This document shows, piece after piece, positions 1 to 10,872 of a stretch of DNA of 64,000 bases. Position 1 is the first letter of the stretch. Each line of letters opens with the position of its first letter. This DNA comes from Pseudomonas sp. HR96. GTDB taxonomy: Bacteria > Pseudomonadota > Gammaproteobacteria > Pseudomonadales > Pseudomonadaceae. The DNA lies in NCBI RefSeq assembly GCF_034059295.1, contig NZ_CP139141.1, positions 3,021,001-3,085,000 of the forward strand. The letters run 5' to 3'. The notes below the pieces were generated by a model. It was not told where the DNA came from, ran no database searches, and was given only the letters and a program-made list of their open reading frames with translations. Both the position numbers and the translations under genes were made by a program.

Positions 1-345
1 GCCTATGTGCAGTGGATCGGCGTGGCCGGTCTGGCCCGCGGCCCGGTGCTGCGCAGGCTCGACCGCTGGGGCCACCTGGGCGACGAGGGCCTGCACGGCA
101 ACAGCCTGGGTCCGCTGATCCGACGTATCTTCGACCAGGCCGGCCTGACCGACCAGGTCTATTCCAGCCATTCGCTGCGCCGGGGGTTCGCCACCTGGGC
201 CACCGCCAACGGCTGGGATGTCAAGTCGCTGATGAACTACGTCGGCTGGAAGGACCTCAAGTCGGCCATGCGCTACATCGACCCCGCTGCCTCGTTTGGG
301 CAATTGGCGCTCAGCGTCGCGGCGCCTGTGCCGATGATTGAATGA
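1..345 (+). CDS. Tyrosine recombinase/phage-type integrase, C-terminal part (5' end outside window)
   Basis: The frame is open from base 1 and stops at 343-345, so only the last 114 residues are present. They contain the C-terminal catalytic signature of tyrosine recombinases: an H-x-x-R box (SSHSLRRGFATWA, His at about residue 57 of the fragment), then MNYVGWKDLKSAMRYID, where Tyr92 fits the nucleophile that attacks DNA. Family members cut and rejoin DNA in integration, excision or dimer resolution; the target here is unknown. The gene runs codirectionally into the bkd operon, with 178 bp between. The position is odd: in P. putida the Lrp-type activator gene bkdR lies beside bkdA1. No N-terminal or core-binding domain can be judged. 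Confidence 0.8.
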   Translation, partial: AYVQWIGVAGLARGPVLRRLDRWGHLGDEGLHGNSLGPLIRRIFDQAGLTDQVYSSHSLRRGFATWATANGWDVKSLMNYVGWKDLKSAMRYIDPAASFGQLALSVAAPVPMIE

Positions 346-1756
<1,411 letters not shown>

Positions 1757-1759
1757 AAC

Positions 1760-2830
<1,071 letters not shown>

Positions 2831-4099
2831 ATGGGCACGCATATCATCAGAATGCCGGACATCGGTGAGGGCATCGCCCAGGTCGAATTGGTGGAATGGT
2901 TCGTCAAGATCGGCGACCGGGTCGGCGAGGACCAGATTCTCGCCGACGTGATGACCGACAAGGCCACGGTGGAAATTCCCAGCGCCGTCGCCGGCACCGT
3001 GATCGCCCTCGGCGGCCAGCCGGGGGAAGTGATGGCGGTCGGCGCCGAGCTGATCCGTATCGAAGTCGAGGGCCTGGGTAATCTGCGCGCAAGCGACGCG
3101 CCGCAGCTGACGCCGCCGCCCGCCGCCGCCGTCACGTCACCCGCCGCCGCCTCTGCTGCTACCCCACCGGCTGCCACTGCACGCACACAAGCCCCCGCCG
3201 GGCCTGGCGCATCGGCTGGTGGTCAGGAGCAACGTCCGCTGGCCTCGCCCGCCGTGCGCCGGCGCGCCTGGGATGCCGGCATCGAACTGAGCGCGGTGAG
3301 CGGCAGTGGCCCGGGTGGCCGCGTGACCCATGACGACCTCGACGCCTTCATCGATCGCGCACAGACTCCACCTGCACTCGCCGCCGGCTATGCCCCACGC
3401 ACCGACAGCGAACAGATCGCGGTGATCGGCCTGCGCCGCAAGATCGCCCAGCGCATGCAGGAAGCCACGCGCAATGTCGCGCATTTCAGCTATGTCGAGG
3501 AGATCGACGTCACTGAGGTCGAGCAACTGCGCCGTCACCTCAACGGCCGCTGGGCCGAATCGCGCGGGCGCCTGACCCTGTTGCCCTTGCTGGTGCGCGC
3601 CATGGTCGTGGCCCTGCGCGATTTTCCGGGGCTCAACGCCCACTATGACGACCAGGCCCAGACCCTCACCCACCATGGCGGCGTCCACGTGGGCATCGCC
3701 ACCCAGAGTGACAGCGGCCTGATGGTACCGGTGCTCAGGCACGCCGAAAGCCGTGACCTGTGGGGCAACGCCGCCGAGATCACCCGGCTGGCCCACGCGG
3801 CGCGCAGCGGCAAGGCGGCGCGCGAAGAATTGAGCGGCTCGACCATCACCCTGACCAGCCTGGGCGCGCTGGGCGGCATCGCCTCGACCCCGGTGATCAA
3901 TCAGCCGGAAGTGGCCATCGTCGGCGTCAACCGCATCGTCGAGCGGCCGGTGGTACGCGACGGCCAGGTCGTGGTGCGCAGCATGATGAACCTCAGCAGC
4001 TCCTTCGATCATCGGGTGGTGGACGGCATGGATGCGGCGCGCTTCATCCAGGCTGTGCGCAGCCTGCTGGAACAACCTGCCACGCTGTTCATCGACTAA
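2831..4099 (+). CDS. bkdB: Branched-chain 2-oxoacid dehydrogenase E2 (lipoamide acyltransferase)
   Basis: This is the E2 core of the complex, which transfers the branched acyl group from lipoamide to CoA. Domains in order: a single lipoyl domain (residues about 1-78, lipoylated Lys44 in DKATVEIPS); an Ala/Pro/Thr-rich flexible linker (about 90-130); a peripheral subunit-binding domain (about 135-170, ASPAVRRRAWDAGIEL...GRVTHDDL); and the CoA-acyltransferase catalytic domain from about residue 190. The active-site block is SSFDHRVVDGMDAARF, with His394 as catalytic base. The length of 422 residues is as expected. The ATG directly follows the bkdA2 TGA. The Ala/Pro linker is coded by low-complexity GC-rich DNA (3110-3210), which produces long spurious frames on the other strand. 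Confidence 0.97.
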   Translation: MGTHIIRMPDIGEGIAQVELVEWFVKIGDRVGEDQILADVMTDKATVEIPSAVAGTVIALGGQPGEVMAVGAELIRIEVEGLGNLRASDAPQLTPPPAAAVTSPAAASAATPPAATARTQAPAGPGASAGGQEQRPLASPAVRRRAWDAGIELSAVSGSGPGGRVTHDDLDAFIDRAQTPPALAAGYAPRTDSEQIAVIGLRRKIAQRMQEATRNVAHFSYVEEIDVTEVEQLRRHLNGRWAESRGRLTLLPLLVRAMVVALRDFPGLNAHYDDQAQTLTHHGGVHVGIATQSDSGLMVPVLRHAESRDLWGNAAEITRLAHAARSGKAAREELSGSTITLTSLGALGGIASTPVINQPEVAIVGVNRIVERPVVRDGQVVVRSMMNLSSSFDHRVVDGMDAARFIQAVRSLLEQPATLFID

Positions 4100-4108
4100 G
4101 GGGCGCCC

Positions 4109-5491
4109 ATGCAGACTATCAAGACGCAATTGCTGATCATCGGCGGTGGCCCTGGTGGCTATGTCGCCGCCCTGCGCGCTGCGCAACTTGGCCTGGACAC
4201 CACGCTGGTGGAGCGCCAGGCCCTGGGGGGCACCTGCCTCAACGTCGGTTGCATCCCCTCCAAGGCGCTGATCCACGTGGCCGAGCAGTTTCATCAGGCC
4301 AGCCGCCTGGCTGAGGGGTCGCCCCTTGGGATCAAGGCCGCGGCGCCAAGCCTGGACCTCGCCACCAGCATCGGCTGGAAAAACGCCATCGTCGATCGTC
4401 TCACCAGTGGCGTGGCCGGCCTGCTGAACAAGGGCAAGGTCCGGGTATTGCACGGCGAGGCGCAGATTCTCGATGGCAAGCACATCGAACTGGCGGGACA
4501 GGCCATTCGGGTGGAATGCGAGCATCTGTTGCTGGCCACCGGTTCCGAGACCGTACCATTGCCCAGTCTGCCTCTGGGCGGTGCAGTCATCTCTTCCACC
4601 GAGGCCCTGGCGCCGACGCAACTGCCCCGCCATCTTTGCGTGGTCGGTGCCGGCTATATCGGCCTGGAATTGGGCACTGCCTATCGCAAGCTTGGCGTGC
4701 GGGTCAGCATCATCGAGGCGCTCGAGCACATCCTGCCCAGCTATGACCCTGAACTGACTCATCCTGTGGCCGCCAGGCTCAAGGCGTTGGGTATCGACCT
4801 GTATCGGCAGCATCGGGTGCAGGGGTATGACCCTGGCACCCGGACCTTGCACGCCACGACGGTCGCCGGCGATACGCTCCAGGTGAGCTGCGATCAGGTG
4901 CTCGTGGCCGTGGGCCGCAAGCCGCGGACCGCCGGGCTCGAAAGCCTGCAGCTGGCGATGCACGGCAACGCGGTGGCGGTGGATCGGCAATGCCGCACCA
5001 GCATGCGCAATGTGTGGGCGATCGGCGACCTGACTGGCGAGCCGATGCTGGCGCACCGCGCCATGGCCCAGGGCGAGATGGTCGCCGAGATCATTGCCGG
5101 CAAGCGCCGCGAGTTCGTTCCGGCGGCAATCCCCGCCGTATGTTTCACCGACCCCGAACTGCTGGTGGCGGGCTTGACCCCGGCACAGGCGCAACGGGCT
5201 GGGCTCGACTGCATCAGCGCCCAATTCCCGTTCGCCGCCAATGGCCGGGCGATGACGCTGGAGGCGTCAAGCGGCTTCGTGCGGGTGGTAGCGCGGCGCG
5301 ACAATCATCTGATCGTCGGCTGGCAGGCAGTGGGGGTGCAGGTGTCGGAGTTGGCGAGCGCTTTCAGCCAGTCGCTGGAGCTCGGCGCGACACTGGAGGA
5401 CATCGCCGGCACTGTCCATGCACATCCGACTCTGGGCGAGGCGGTACAGGAGGCGGCGCTACGGGCGTTGGGGCGGGGATTGCATTTGTAG
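4109..5491 (+). CDS. lpdV: Dihydrolipoyl dehydrogenase of the branched-chain complex (LPD-Val, E3)
   Basis: This FAD-dependent E3 reoxidises the dihydrolipoyl arm of BkdB and reduces NAD+. The N-terminal FAD-binding fold reads [21 protein letters not shown]. The redox-active disulfide is in [17 protein letters not shown] (Cys43 and Cys48). The NAD-binding motif is [20 protein letters not shown], the second FAD motif is [19 protein letters not shown], and the C-terminal dimer-interface motif is [15 protein letters not shown], with the catalytic His-Glu pair. The 460 residues match the lpdV family. It is the last gene of the operon, nine bases after bkdB; no convincing terminator hairpin follows. 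The dedicated E3 in the same operon is typical of Pseudomonas bkd clusters. Confidence 0.96.
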   Translation: MQTIKTQLLIIGGGPGGYVAALRAAQLGLDTTLVERQALGGTCLNVGCIPSKALIHVAEQFHQASRLAEGSPLGIKAAAPSLDLATSIGWKNAIVDRLTSGVAGLLNKGKVRVLHGEAQILDGKHIELAGQAIRVECEHLLLATGSETVPLPSLPLGGAVISSTEALAPTQLPRHLCVVGAGYIGLELGTAYRKLGVRVSIIEALEHILPSYDPELTHPVAARLKALGIDLYRQHRVQGYDPGTRTLHATTVAGDTLQVSCDQVLVAVGRKPRTAGLESLQLAMHGNAVAVDRQCRTSMRNVWAIGDLTGEPMLAHRAMAQGEMVAEIIAGKRREFVPAAIPAVCFTDPELLVAGLTPAQAQRAGLDCISAQFPFAANGRAMTLEASSGFVRVVARRDNHLIVGWQAVGVQVSELASAFSQSLELGATLEDIAGTVHAHPTLGEAVQEAALRALGRGLHL

Positions 5492-5524
5492 TGCCTGCCT
5501 GGCTGGCCCAGCACCACCCATTGA

Positions 5525-5635
5525 ACTCCACTGGCACCTGGCGCCAAACCGCGCTATGACACAGTGTTCAAGCTGCTGGCGGCGTTGGATGTGCAGCTGT
5601 CGGTGCGCGTTCCTGAACCCAAGCTGTCGCCTTGA
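5525..5635 (+). pseudogene. Relic of a HipB-like/XRE antitoxin C-terminus
   Basis: A short frame downstream of lpdV, closed by an in-frame TGA at 5522-5524 and ending at 5633-5635, translates to about 36 residues containing RYDTVFKLLAALDVQLSVR. That string resembles the last helix and tail of HipB-like and other XRE-family antitoxins, where a LxTLFKLLAALDLEL-type sequence is common (family knowledge). There is no helix-turn-helix upstream, no start codon and no partner toxin. I read it as the remains of a deleted toxin-antitoxin locus. It could be chance similarity in a GC-rich frame; confidence is limited. Confidence 0.4.
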
Positions 5636-5639
5636 ATGA

Positions 5640-6022
5640 AATTCCTGTCACAACGCCATCAAGCATTTACCGGATGTTTCCTCGGCGGTATGCTTCGCGC
5701 GTTTTCATCAACCGCGGAGTCCCCAGTGGGCACTAGTTCGAGTGACAGTAGTCGGCCGGTACGGTCTACCGGCACACCCTCGACGAGATAACGCGCAGTC
5801 TTGTGCCGTCATCTCGCTCGATGCGAGAGACGGCATCCCTGATGCGGCCAGGCGGCTGCACCTTCGATACCCTCTTCCGACTCCATACAACGTCATGCCA
5901 GCGTCCTCATCGCCTGGACGATTGGCAGCGAACCCTTCGGGCTGCTTTGCCGTTGCGCAAAGCGCCCGGATGAGCGTGCCTGCGCGAGGGTTCCGGGGGC
6001 TTCGATCCCGGAGGGTACTGCC
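5640..6022 (+). promoter_or_regulatory. Long hairpin-rich leader upstream of mgtA, candidate Mg2+-sensing 5' UTR
   Basis: No convincing gene lies in these 383 bp, but four hairpins can be read. They are at 5755-5773 (gccggta/taccggc, 7 bp); at 5804-5835 (tgccgtc/gacggca with an inner ctcgc/gcgag stem); at 5939-5967 (gggc+gctttgc paired with gcaaagc+gccc, one bulged T); and at 5992-6012 (tccggg/cccgga). The last overlaps the Shine-Dalgarno ggaggg (6010-6015) seven bases before the mgtA ATG. The ccc at 5933-5935 could pair instead with ggg 5939-5941, a possible mutually exclusive fold. Mg2+ transporter genes in enterics have sensing leaders (known). This one does not match the enteric mgtA leader by eye, and its function is inferred. 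Confidence 0.5.
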
Positions 6023-8728
6023 ATGCGCATCAAAGAGTTCTTCGCAGGTTTCCTGCGCACCCGTCACTTCGCTCGGCATTTCCGCCGCTTGGCGCTGTTC
6101 GAAAGCCTGCCGCAGACCGATGTCGCCCGCGAGGTGCCGCCGACCCTGGCACAAAGCCTGATCGCCGCCGCTCTGCAGCAATCCCCCGAGCTGCTGGCGC
6201 GTTTTGCCAGCCATCAGGATGGCCTGCGCGAAGAGCAGGCCGATGCCGTGCGCGACCGCGTCGGCCTCAACGAGGTGGAACACGAACAGCCGCTGCCCTG
6301 GTGGGTGCACCTGTGGCATTGCTACCGCAACCCTTTCAACCTGCTGCTGACCCTGCTGGCCTTTGTCTCACTGGTGACCGACGACTTCAAGGCCGCCACG
6401 GTGATCGGCTCGATGGTGCTGCTGTCCACCGTGCTGCGCTTCTGGCAGGAGTCGCGCTCCAATCAGGCCGCCGACGCCCTCAAGGCCATGGTCAGCAACA
6501 CCGCAACGGTGCGCCGTCGCCAAGGCGACAGCCACGTGCGCATCGAGCTGCCGATCAAGCAGCTGGTGCCCGGTGACCTGGTGGTGCTGTCGGCCGGCGA
6601 CATGATTCCGGCTGACTGCCGCGTGCTCAACGCCAAGGACCTGTTCGTCAGCCAGGCGGCCATGACCGGTGAATCCATGCCCGTGGAGAAGTTCGTGCGC
6701 CAGAGCGATGTGGCCACGCGCAATCCGCTGGAGCTGGACAACATCCTCTTCATGGGCACCAACGTGGTGTCCGGCGCCGCCCTGGCGCTGGTGATCGCCA
6801 CCGGCAACGACACCTATTTCGGCGCCCTGGCGCAGCGGGTCGGCGCCACCGACCGCGGCGAGACTTCGTTCCAGACGGGCGTCAACAAGATCAGCTGGCT
6901 GCTGATCCGCTTCATGCTGGTGATGGCGCCGCTGGTGCTGTTCATCAATGGTTTCACCAAGGGTGACTGGACCGAGGCCGTGCTGTTCGCCCTGTCGATT
7001 GCCGTGGGGCTGACCCCGGAAATGCTGCCGATGATCGTCACCTCGACCCTGGCCAAGGGCGCCGTGTTCCTCTCGCGCAAGAAGGTCATCGTCAAGCGCC
7101 TGGACGCCATCCAGAATTTCGGCGCCATGGACGTGCTGTGCACCGACAAGACCGGCACCCTGACCCAGGACCGGATCTTCTTGGCCCGCCATGTCGACGT
7201 CTGGGGTGACGAGTCCGACGACGTGCTGGAGCTGGCCTACCTCAACAGCTACTACCAGACCGGCCTGAAGAACCTGCTGGACGTGGCCGTGCTCGAGCAT
7301 GTGGAAGTGCACAGCCAGCTGCAGGCCGCCACCGCGTTCGCCAAGGTCGACGAGATCCCGTTCGACTTCAACCGCCGGCGCATGTCGGTGGTGGTCGCCG
7401 AGCACGACGGCCCGCATCGGATCATCTGCAAGGGCGCAGTGGAGGAGATTCTCTCGGTGTGCAACCAGGTGCGTCATGGCGAGGCCGTCGAGCCGCTGAC
7501 TGCCGACCTGCTGACGCGCATCCGCGAAGTCACCGCCGAACTCAACGCCGAAGGCCTGCGCGTGGTGGCCGTAGCCGCCCGCGAGCAAGCCGCCGGGCAG
7601 CAGGACGTGTATGGCCAGAGCGACGAGCGCGACCTGATCCTGATCGGCTACGTGGCCTTCCTCGACCCGCCCAAGGAGAGCACCGCCCCGGCACTGCGCG
7701 CGCTGGCCGCCCATGGCGTGGCGGTCAAGGTGTTGACCGGCGACAACGAGCTGGTCACCGCAAAGATCTGCCGCGAGGTGGGCCTGGCCCAGCAGGGCCT
7801 GCTGATGGGCGGCGAGATCGAGGACATGAGCGACGCGCAACTCGCCGTGGCCGTGGAGACCACCAACGTCTTCGCCAAGCTGACCCCGGCGCACAAGGAG
7901 CGTATCGTCCGCCTGCTCAAAGCCAATGGCCATGTGGTCGGCTTCATGGGCGACGGCATCAACGACGCCCCGGCGCTGCGCACCGCCGACATCGGCATCT
8001 CGGTGGACAGCGCGGTGGACATCGCCAAGGAAGCGGCAGACATCATCCTTTTGGAAAAAAGCCTGATGGTGCTCGAAGAAGGCGTGCTCGAAGGGCGTCG
8101 CACCTTCGCCAACATGCTCAAGTACATCAAGATGACCGCCAGCTCCAACTTCGGCAACGTCTTCTCGGTGCTGGTCGCCAGTGCGTTCATCCCGTTCCTG
8201 CCGATGCTGCCGATGCACCTGCTGGTGCAGAACCTGCTGTACGACATCTCGCAGATCGCCGTGCCGTTCGACAACGTCGACGAGGAGCTGCTCAAGCAAC
8301 CGCAACGCTGGCAGCCAGGTGAAGTGGGCCGCTTCATGCTGTTCTTCGGGCCGATCAGCTCGGTGTTCGACATCCTCACTTTCATCATGATGTGGTACGT
8401 GTTCGGCGCCAACAGCCCGGAACACCAGACCCTGTTCCAGTCCGGCTGGTTCGTCGTCGGCCTGCTGACCCAGACCCTGGTGGTGCACATGATCCGTACA
8501 CCGAAGGTGCCGTTCCTGCAGAGCCGCGCGGCGTGGCCGCTGATGGTGATGACTGCGGTGATCATGGCCATCGGCATCTTTCTGCCGATGGGTCCGCTGG
8601 CCCATTACTTCAAGCTGCAGGCGCTGCCGCCGCTGTACTTCGTGCTGCTGCCGGTGATTTTGCTGGCGTACATCGGCCTGACCCAGGCCATGAAGCGCTT
8701 CTACATCCGGCGCTACGGCTGGCAGTAA
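6023..8728 (+). CDS. mgtA: Magnesium-translocating P-type ATPase (P3B type)
   Basis: This inner-membrane P-type ATPase imports Mg2+ under limitation. The 901 residues are close to the E. coli MgtA length. Visible motifs are the actuator TGES (AAMTGESMPVEK), the phosphorylation site CTDKTGTLTQD with Asp375, the nucleotide-binding FDFNRRRMSVV and KGAVEEIL blocks, VKVLTGDNELVTAKICREVGL, and the hinge GDGINDAPALRTADIGISVD. Hydrophobic helices flank these domains, with a large C-terminal membrane bundle from about residue 700. The N-terminal 120 residues are cytosolic and basic. The start ATG has a strong ggaggg, partly caught in a leader hairpin. A GC hairpin (8729-8758) follows the stop. The gene may be cotranscribed with the ybhP-clsB-ybhN module 88 bp downstream. 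Confidence 0.95.
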   Translation: MRIKEFFAGFLRTRHFARHFRRLALFESLPQTDVAREVPPTLAQSLIAAALQQSPELLARFASHQDGLREEQADAVRDRVGLNEVEHEQPLPWWVHLWHCYRNPFNLLLTLLAFVSLVTDDFKAATVIGSMVLLSTVLRFWQESRSNQAADALKAMVSNTATVRRRQGDSHVRIELPIKQLVPGDLVVLSAGDMIPADCRVLNAKDLFVSQAAMTGESMPVEKFVRQSDVATRNPLELDNILFMGTNVVSGAALALVIATGNDTYFGALAQRVGATDRGETSFQTGVNKISWLLIRFMLVMAPLVLFINGFTKGDWTEAVLFALSIAVGLTPEMLPMIVTSTLAKGAVFLSRKKVIVKRLDAIQNFGAMDVLCTDKTGTLTQDRIFLARHVDVWGDESDDVLELAYLNSYYQTGLKNLLDVAVLEHVEVHSQLQAATAFAKVDEIPFDFNRRRMSVVVAEHDGPHRIICKGAVEEILSVCNQVRHGEAVEPLTADLLTRIREVTAELNAEGLRVVAVAAREQAAGQQDVYGQSDERDLILIGYVAFLDPPKESTAPALRALAAHGVAVKVLTGDNELVTAKICREVGLAQQGLLMGGEIEDMSDAQLAVAVETTNVFAKLTPAHKERIVRLLKANGHVVGFMGDGINDAPALRTADIGISVDSAVDIAKEAADIILLEKSLMVLEEGVLEGRRTFANMLKYIKMTASSNFGNVFSVLVASAFIPFLPMLPMHLLVQNLLYDISQIAVPFDNVDEELLKQPQRWQPGEVGRFMLFFGPISSVFDILTFIMMWYVFGANSPEHQTLFQSGWFVVGLLTQTLVVHMIRTPKVPFLQSRAAWPLMVMTAVIMAIGIFLPMGPLAHYFKLQALPPLYFVLLPVILLAYIGLTQAMKRFYIRRYGWQ

Positions 8729-8758
8729 GCCACCCTCCAGGGGAACCTCCCCGGTGGC
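8729..8758 (+). terminator. Hairpin after mgtA, no T tract
   Basis: The arms gccacc and ggtggc enclose an inner gggg/cccc stem, directly after the mgtA stop. There is no run of T, so it is a poor intrinsic terminator. It could instead act in mRNA 3'-end stabilisation. Confidence 0.35.
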
Positions 8759-8764
8759 GCTTGA

Positions 8765-8802
8765 GTCGGACATCTAGACCAGTAAAGGTCTTGCTGTCCG
8801 AC
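8765..8802 (+). other. Hairpin just upstream of the ybhP-like gene
   Basis: The outer arms gtcggac and gtccgac (7 bp, perfect) enclose an inner agacc/ggtct stem with loop agtaaa. The structure ends three bases before the aggag ribosome site (8805-8809) of the next gene, so it could influence translation or act as an operator. It may be an isolated palindrome; no known family is recognised. Confidence 0.45.
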
Positions 8803-8815
8803 CCAGGAGCTCGCC

Positions 8816-9598
8816 ATGACCCCACCCAACCTTCGGCCCCTGCCCGAAGAAGCCCCTGCCGTGCGGGTGCTGCGGGTGCTCACCGTCAACACCCACAAGG
8901 GTTTCAGCCCGCTGAACCGGCGGTTCGTACTGCCCGAGCTGCGCGAGGCCGTACGCACCCTCGGCGCCGACGTGGTGTTTCTCCAGGAAGTGCTGGGCGC
9001 CCACAGCGGCCACGGCGAGCGCTACCCCAACTGGTCCCAGGTGCCGCAATACGAGTTTCTCGCCGACAGCATGTGGCCGGTGTTCGCCTACGGGCGCAAC
9101 GCGGTCTACCCCGAGGGTGACCACGGCAACGCCCTGCTGTCGAAGTTTCCTATCCTGCGCCACGACAACCGCGACGTCTCCGTGCACGGCACCGAGCAGC
9201 GCGGCCTGCTGCACTCGGTACTGGCAGTGCCTGGCCAGCCGGAGGTGCACACGATCTGCGCCCACCTGGGCCTGCGCGAAGGGCACCGCCAGCAGCAGAT
9301 GCAGCTGCTGTGCGAATTGATGGACAGCCTGCCCGCCGACGCCCCGGTGATCGTCGCCGGCGATTTCAACGACTGGCGCCAGCGCGGCGACGCGATCCTG
9401 GCGCGCTGCGGCCTGCGCGAAGTGTTCAGCGAGGCCCAGGGTCGCCCGGCGCGCAGCTTTCCGGCACGCTGGCCACTGCTGTGCCTGGACCGCATCTACC
9501 TGCGCAACGCCCGGGCGGTGGCGCCGCAGGTGCTGTCGCGCAAACCCTGGTCGCACTTGTCCGACCATGTCCCACTGGCTGTGGAGGTGCATCTGTGA
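8816..9598 (+). CDS. Endonuclease/exonuclease/phosphatase family protein (YbhP-like)
   Basis: The 260-residue EEP-fold protein shows LTVNTHKGFSPLNRRFVLPEL at the N-terminus, the metal-binding Glu in VVFLQEVLGAH, the core GDFNDWRQRGD and the terminal SDHVPLAVEV His motif. It has no signal peptide, so it is probably cytoplasmic or membrane-peripheral. In E. coli the homologue YbhP is encoded with ClsB (YbhO) and YbhN, and the same trio occurs here in the same order of translation. This suggests a role around phospholipid or other phosphodiester metabolism, but the substrate is not known to me. aggag lies seven bases before ATG 8816. Its TGA overlaps the GTG start of clsB (gtga), indicating translational coupling. 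Confidence 0.85.
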   Translation: MTPPNLRPLPEEAPAVRVLRVLTVNTHKGFSPLNRRFVLPELREAVRTLGADVVFLQEVLGAHSGHGERYPNWSQVPQYEFLADSMWPVFAYGRNAVYPEGDHGNALLSKFPILRHDNRDVSVHGTEQRGLLHSVLAVPGQPEVHTICAHLGLREGHRQQQMQLLCELMDSLPADAPVIVAGDFNDWRQRGDAILARCGLREVFSEAQGRPARSFPARWPLLCLDRIYLRNARAVAPQVLSRKPWSHLSDHVPLAVEVHL

Positions 9599-10872
9599 AC
9601 GCCCCTGTCACCGAAACGGCCAAGGCCGATGAGTCGCCCTTCACCGAGCAATGGCGCACCAACAATCAGGTGCAGCTGTTGATCAACGGCGAGGAGTTCT
9701 TTCCCAGCGTGTTCGAAGCCATCGGCCGGGCCCGCGAGGAAGTGCTGCTGGAGACTTTCATTGTCTTCGAAGACAGCGTTGGCAAGGAGCTGCAGGCGGT
9801 GCTGGTGGCCGCCGCTGCGCGCGGGGTCCGGGTCGAGGTGCTGGTGGACGGCTATGGCACCGCCGAACTGAGCTCGGCGTTCGTGCGCCATATGGTCGAG
9901 GCCGGGGTGCATGTGCAGGCCTACGATCCGCGGCCCAAAGTCATGGGCATGCGCACCAACCTGTTCCGCCGCCTGCATCGCAAGATCGTGGTCATCGACG
10001 GTGAAGTCGGCTATGTCGGCGGCATCAATTACAGCGCCGACCACCTCGCCACCTTCGGCGCCATGGCCAAGCAGGATTACGCGGTGAAAGTGCTCGGCCC
10101 CATCGTCGGCGACCTGCACCGCGCCACCCTCAACCTGCTCGATCAGACCAGCGCGCTGCCCCGGCAGCGGGCGGCGTGGCGCAGCCGTGGCGAACCGATC
10201 AACGCCGACACCGCCACCGCCCAGATACTGCTCAGCATCCGCGACAACGACCGGCACACCAGCGACATCGAACAGCACTACCTGCACGCCATCGAGAAAT
10301 CCCGCGAGCGGATCATCATCGCCAACGCCTACTTCTTCCCCGGTTACCGCCTGCTGCGGGCCCTGCGAGACGCGGCGCGCCGGGGGGTCAAGGTGACCCT
10401 GATCCTGCAGGGCATGCCCGACATGCCACTTGTGCGTCTGTGTTCGCGCCTGCTGTACAACTACCTGCTGCGCGACGGCGTGGAGATCCGCGAGTACTGC
10501 GACCGGCCGCTGCACGGCAAGGTGGCCATCGTCGACCGTGACTGGGCTACGGTGGGTTCCAGCAACCTTGACCCGCTGAGCCTTTCGCTGAACCTGGAAG
10601 GCAATCTGGTGATCCGCGACGCGGCGTTCAATGCCCGGCTCTACGAGCACCTGCGCGAGCTGGCGCGGCACAGTTGCAAGTCGATCAGCCTGCAGCGGGT
10701 GCTGCGTGGCTACTGGTGGCGCGCGCCGCTGATCTTCCTGACCTTTCACTTCCTCCGGCATTTCCCGGCGCTGGTCGGCTTCATCCCGGCCCACTCGCCC
10801 AAGCTCAAGCCGCTGCTCGACGTGCAAGCCACCTGCCCGCCTCGGCGGCCTCCCGAGGAACCCAGCCCGTGA
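9595..10872 (+). CDS. clsB: Cardiolipin synthase B
   Basis: This phospholipase-D-superfamily enzyme makes cardiolipin at the inner membrane. It has two HKD motifs: HRKIVVIDGEVGYVGG (His128) and HGKVAIVDRDWATVGSSNLDP (His307), each followed by the Gly/Ser pair typical of the fold. The length is 425 residues from GTG 9595, near that of E. coli ClsB (about 413). I chose GTG 9595 because it overlaps the previous stop as gtga and gives the N-terminus VNAPVTETAKADESPF; the frame stays open upstream but that translation is a shadow of the ybhP-like gene. The C-terminus has a hydrophobic patch (LIFLTFHFLRHFPALVGFI). It is the middle gene of a tightly packed three-gene module. Confidence 0.93.
   Translation: MNAPVTETAKADESPFTEQWRTNNQVQLLINGEEFFPSVFEAIGRAREEVLLETFIVFEDSVGKELQAVLVAAAARGVRVEVLVDGYGTAELSSAFVRHMVEAGVHVQAYDPRPKVMGMRTNLFRRLHRKIVVIDGEVGYVGGINYSADHLATFGAMAKQDYAVKVLGPIVGDLHRATLNLLDQTSALPRQRAAWRSRGEPINADTATAQILLSIRDNDRHTSDIEQHYLHAIEKSRERIIIANAYFFPGYRLLRALRDAARRGVKVTLILQGMPDMPLVRLCSRLLYNYLLRDGVEIREYCDRPLHGKVAIVDRDWATVGSSNLDPLSLSLNLEGNLVIRDAAFNARLYEHLRELARHSCKSISLQRVLRGYWWRAPLIFLTFHFLRHFPALVGFIPAHSPKLKPLLDVQATCPPRRPPEEPSP

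Noticed and set aside
9310..9594. Upstream extension of clsB
   Set aside because: The region is the coding sequence of the ybhP-like gene in another frame; GTG 9595 overlaps its stop.
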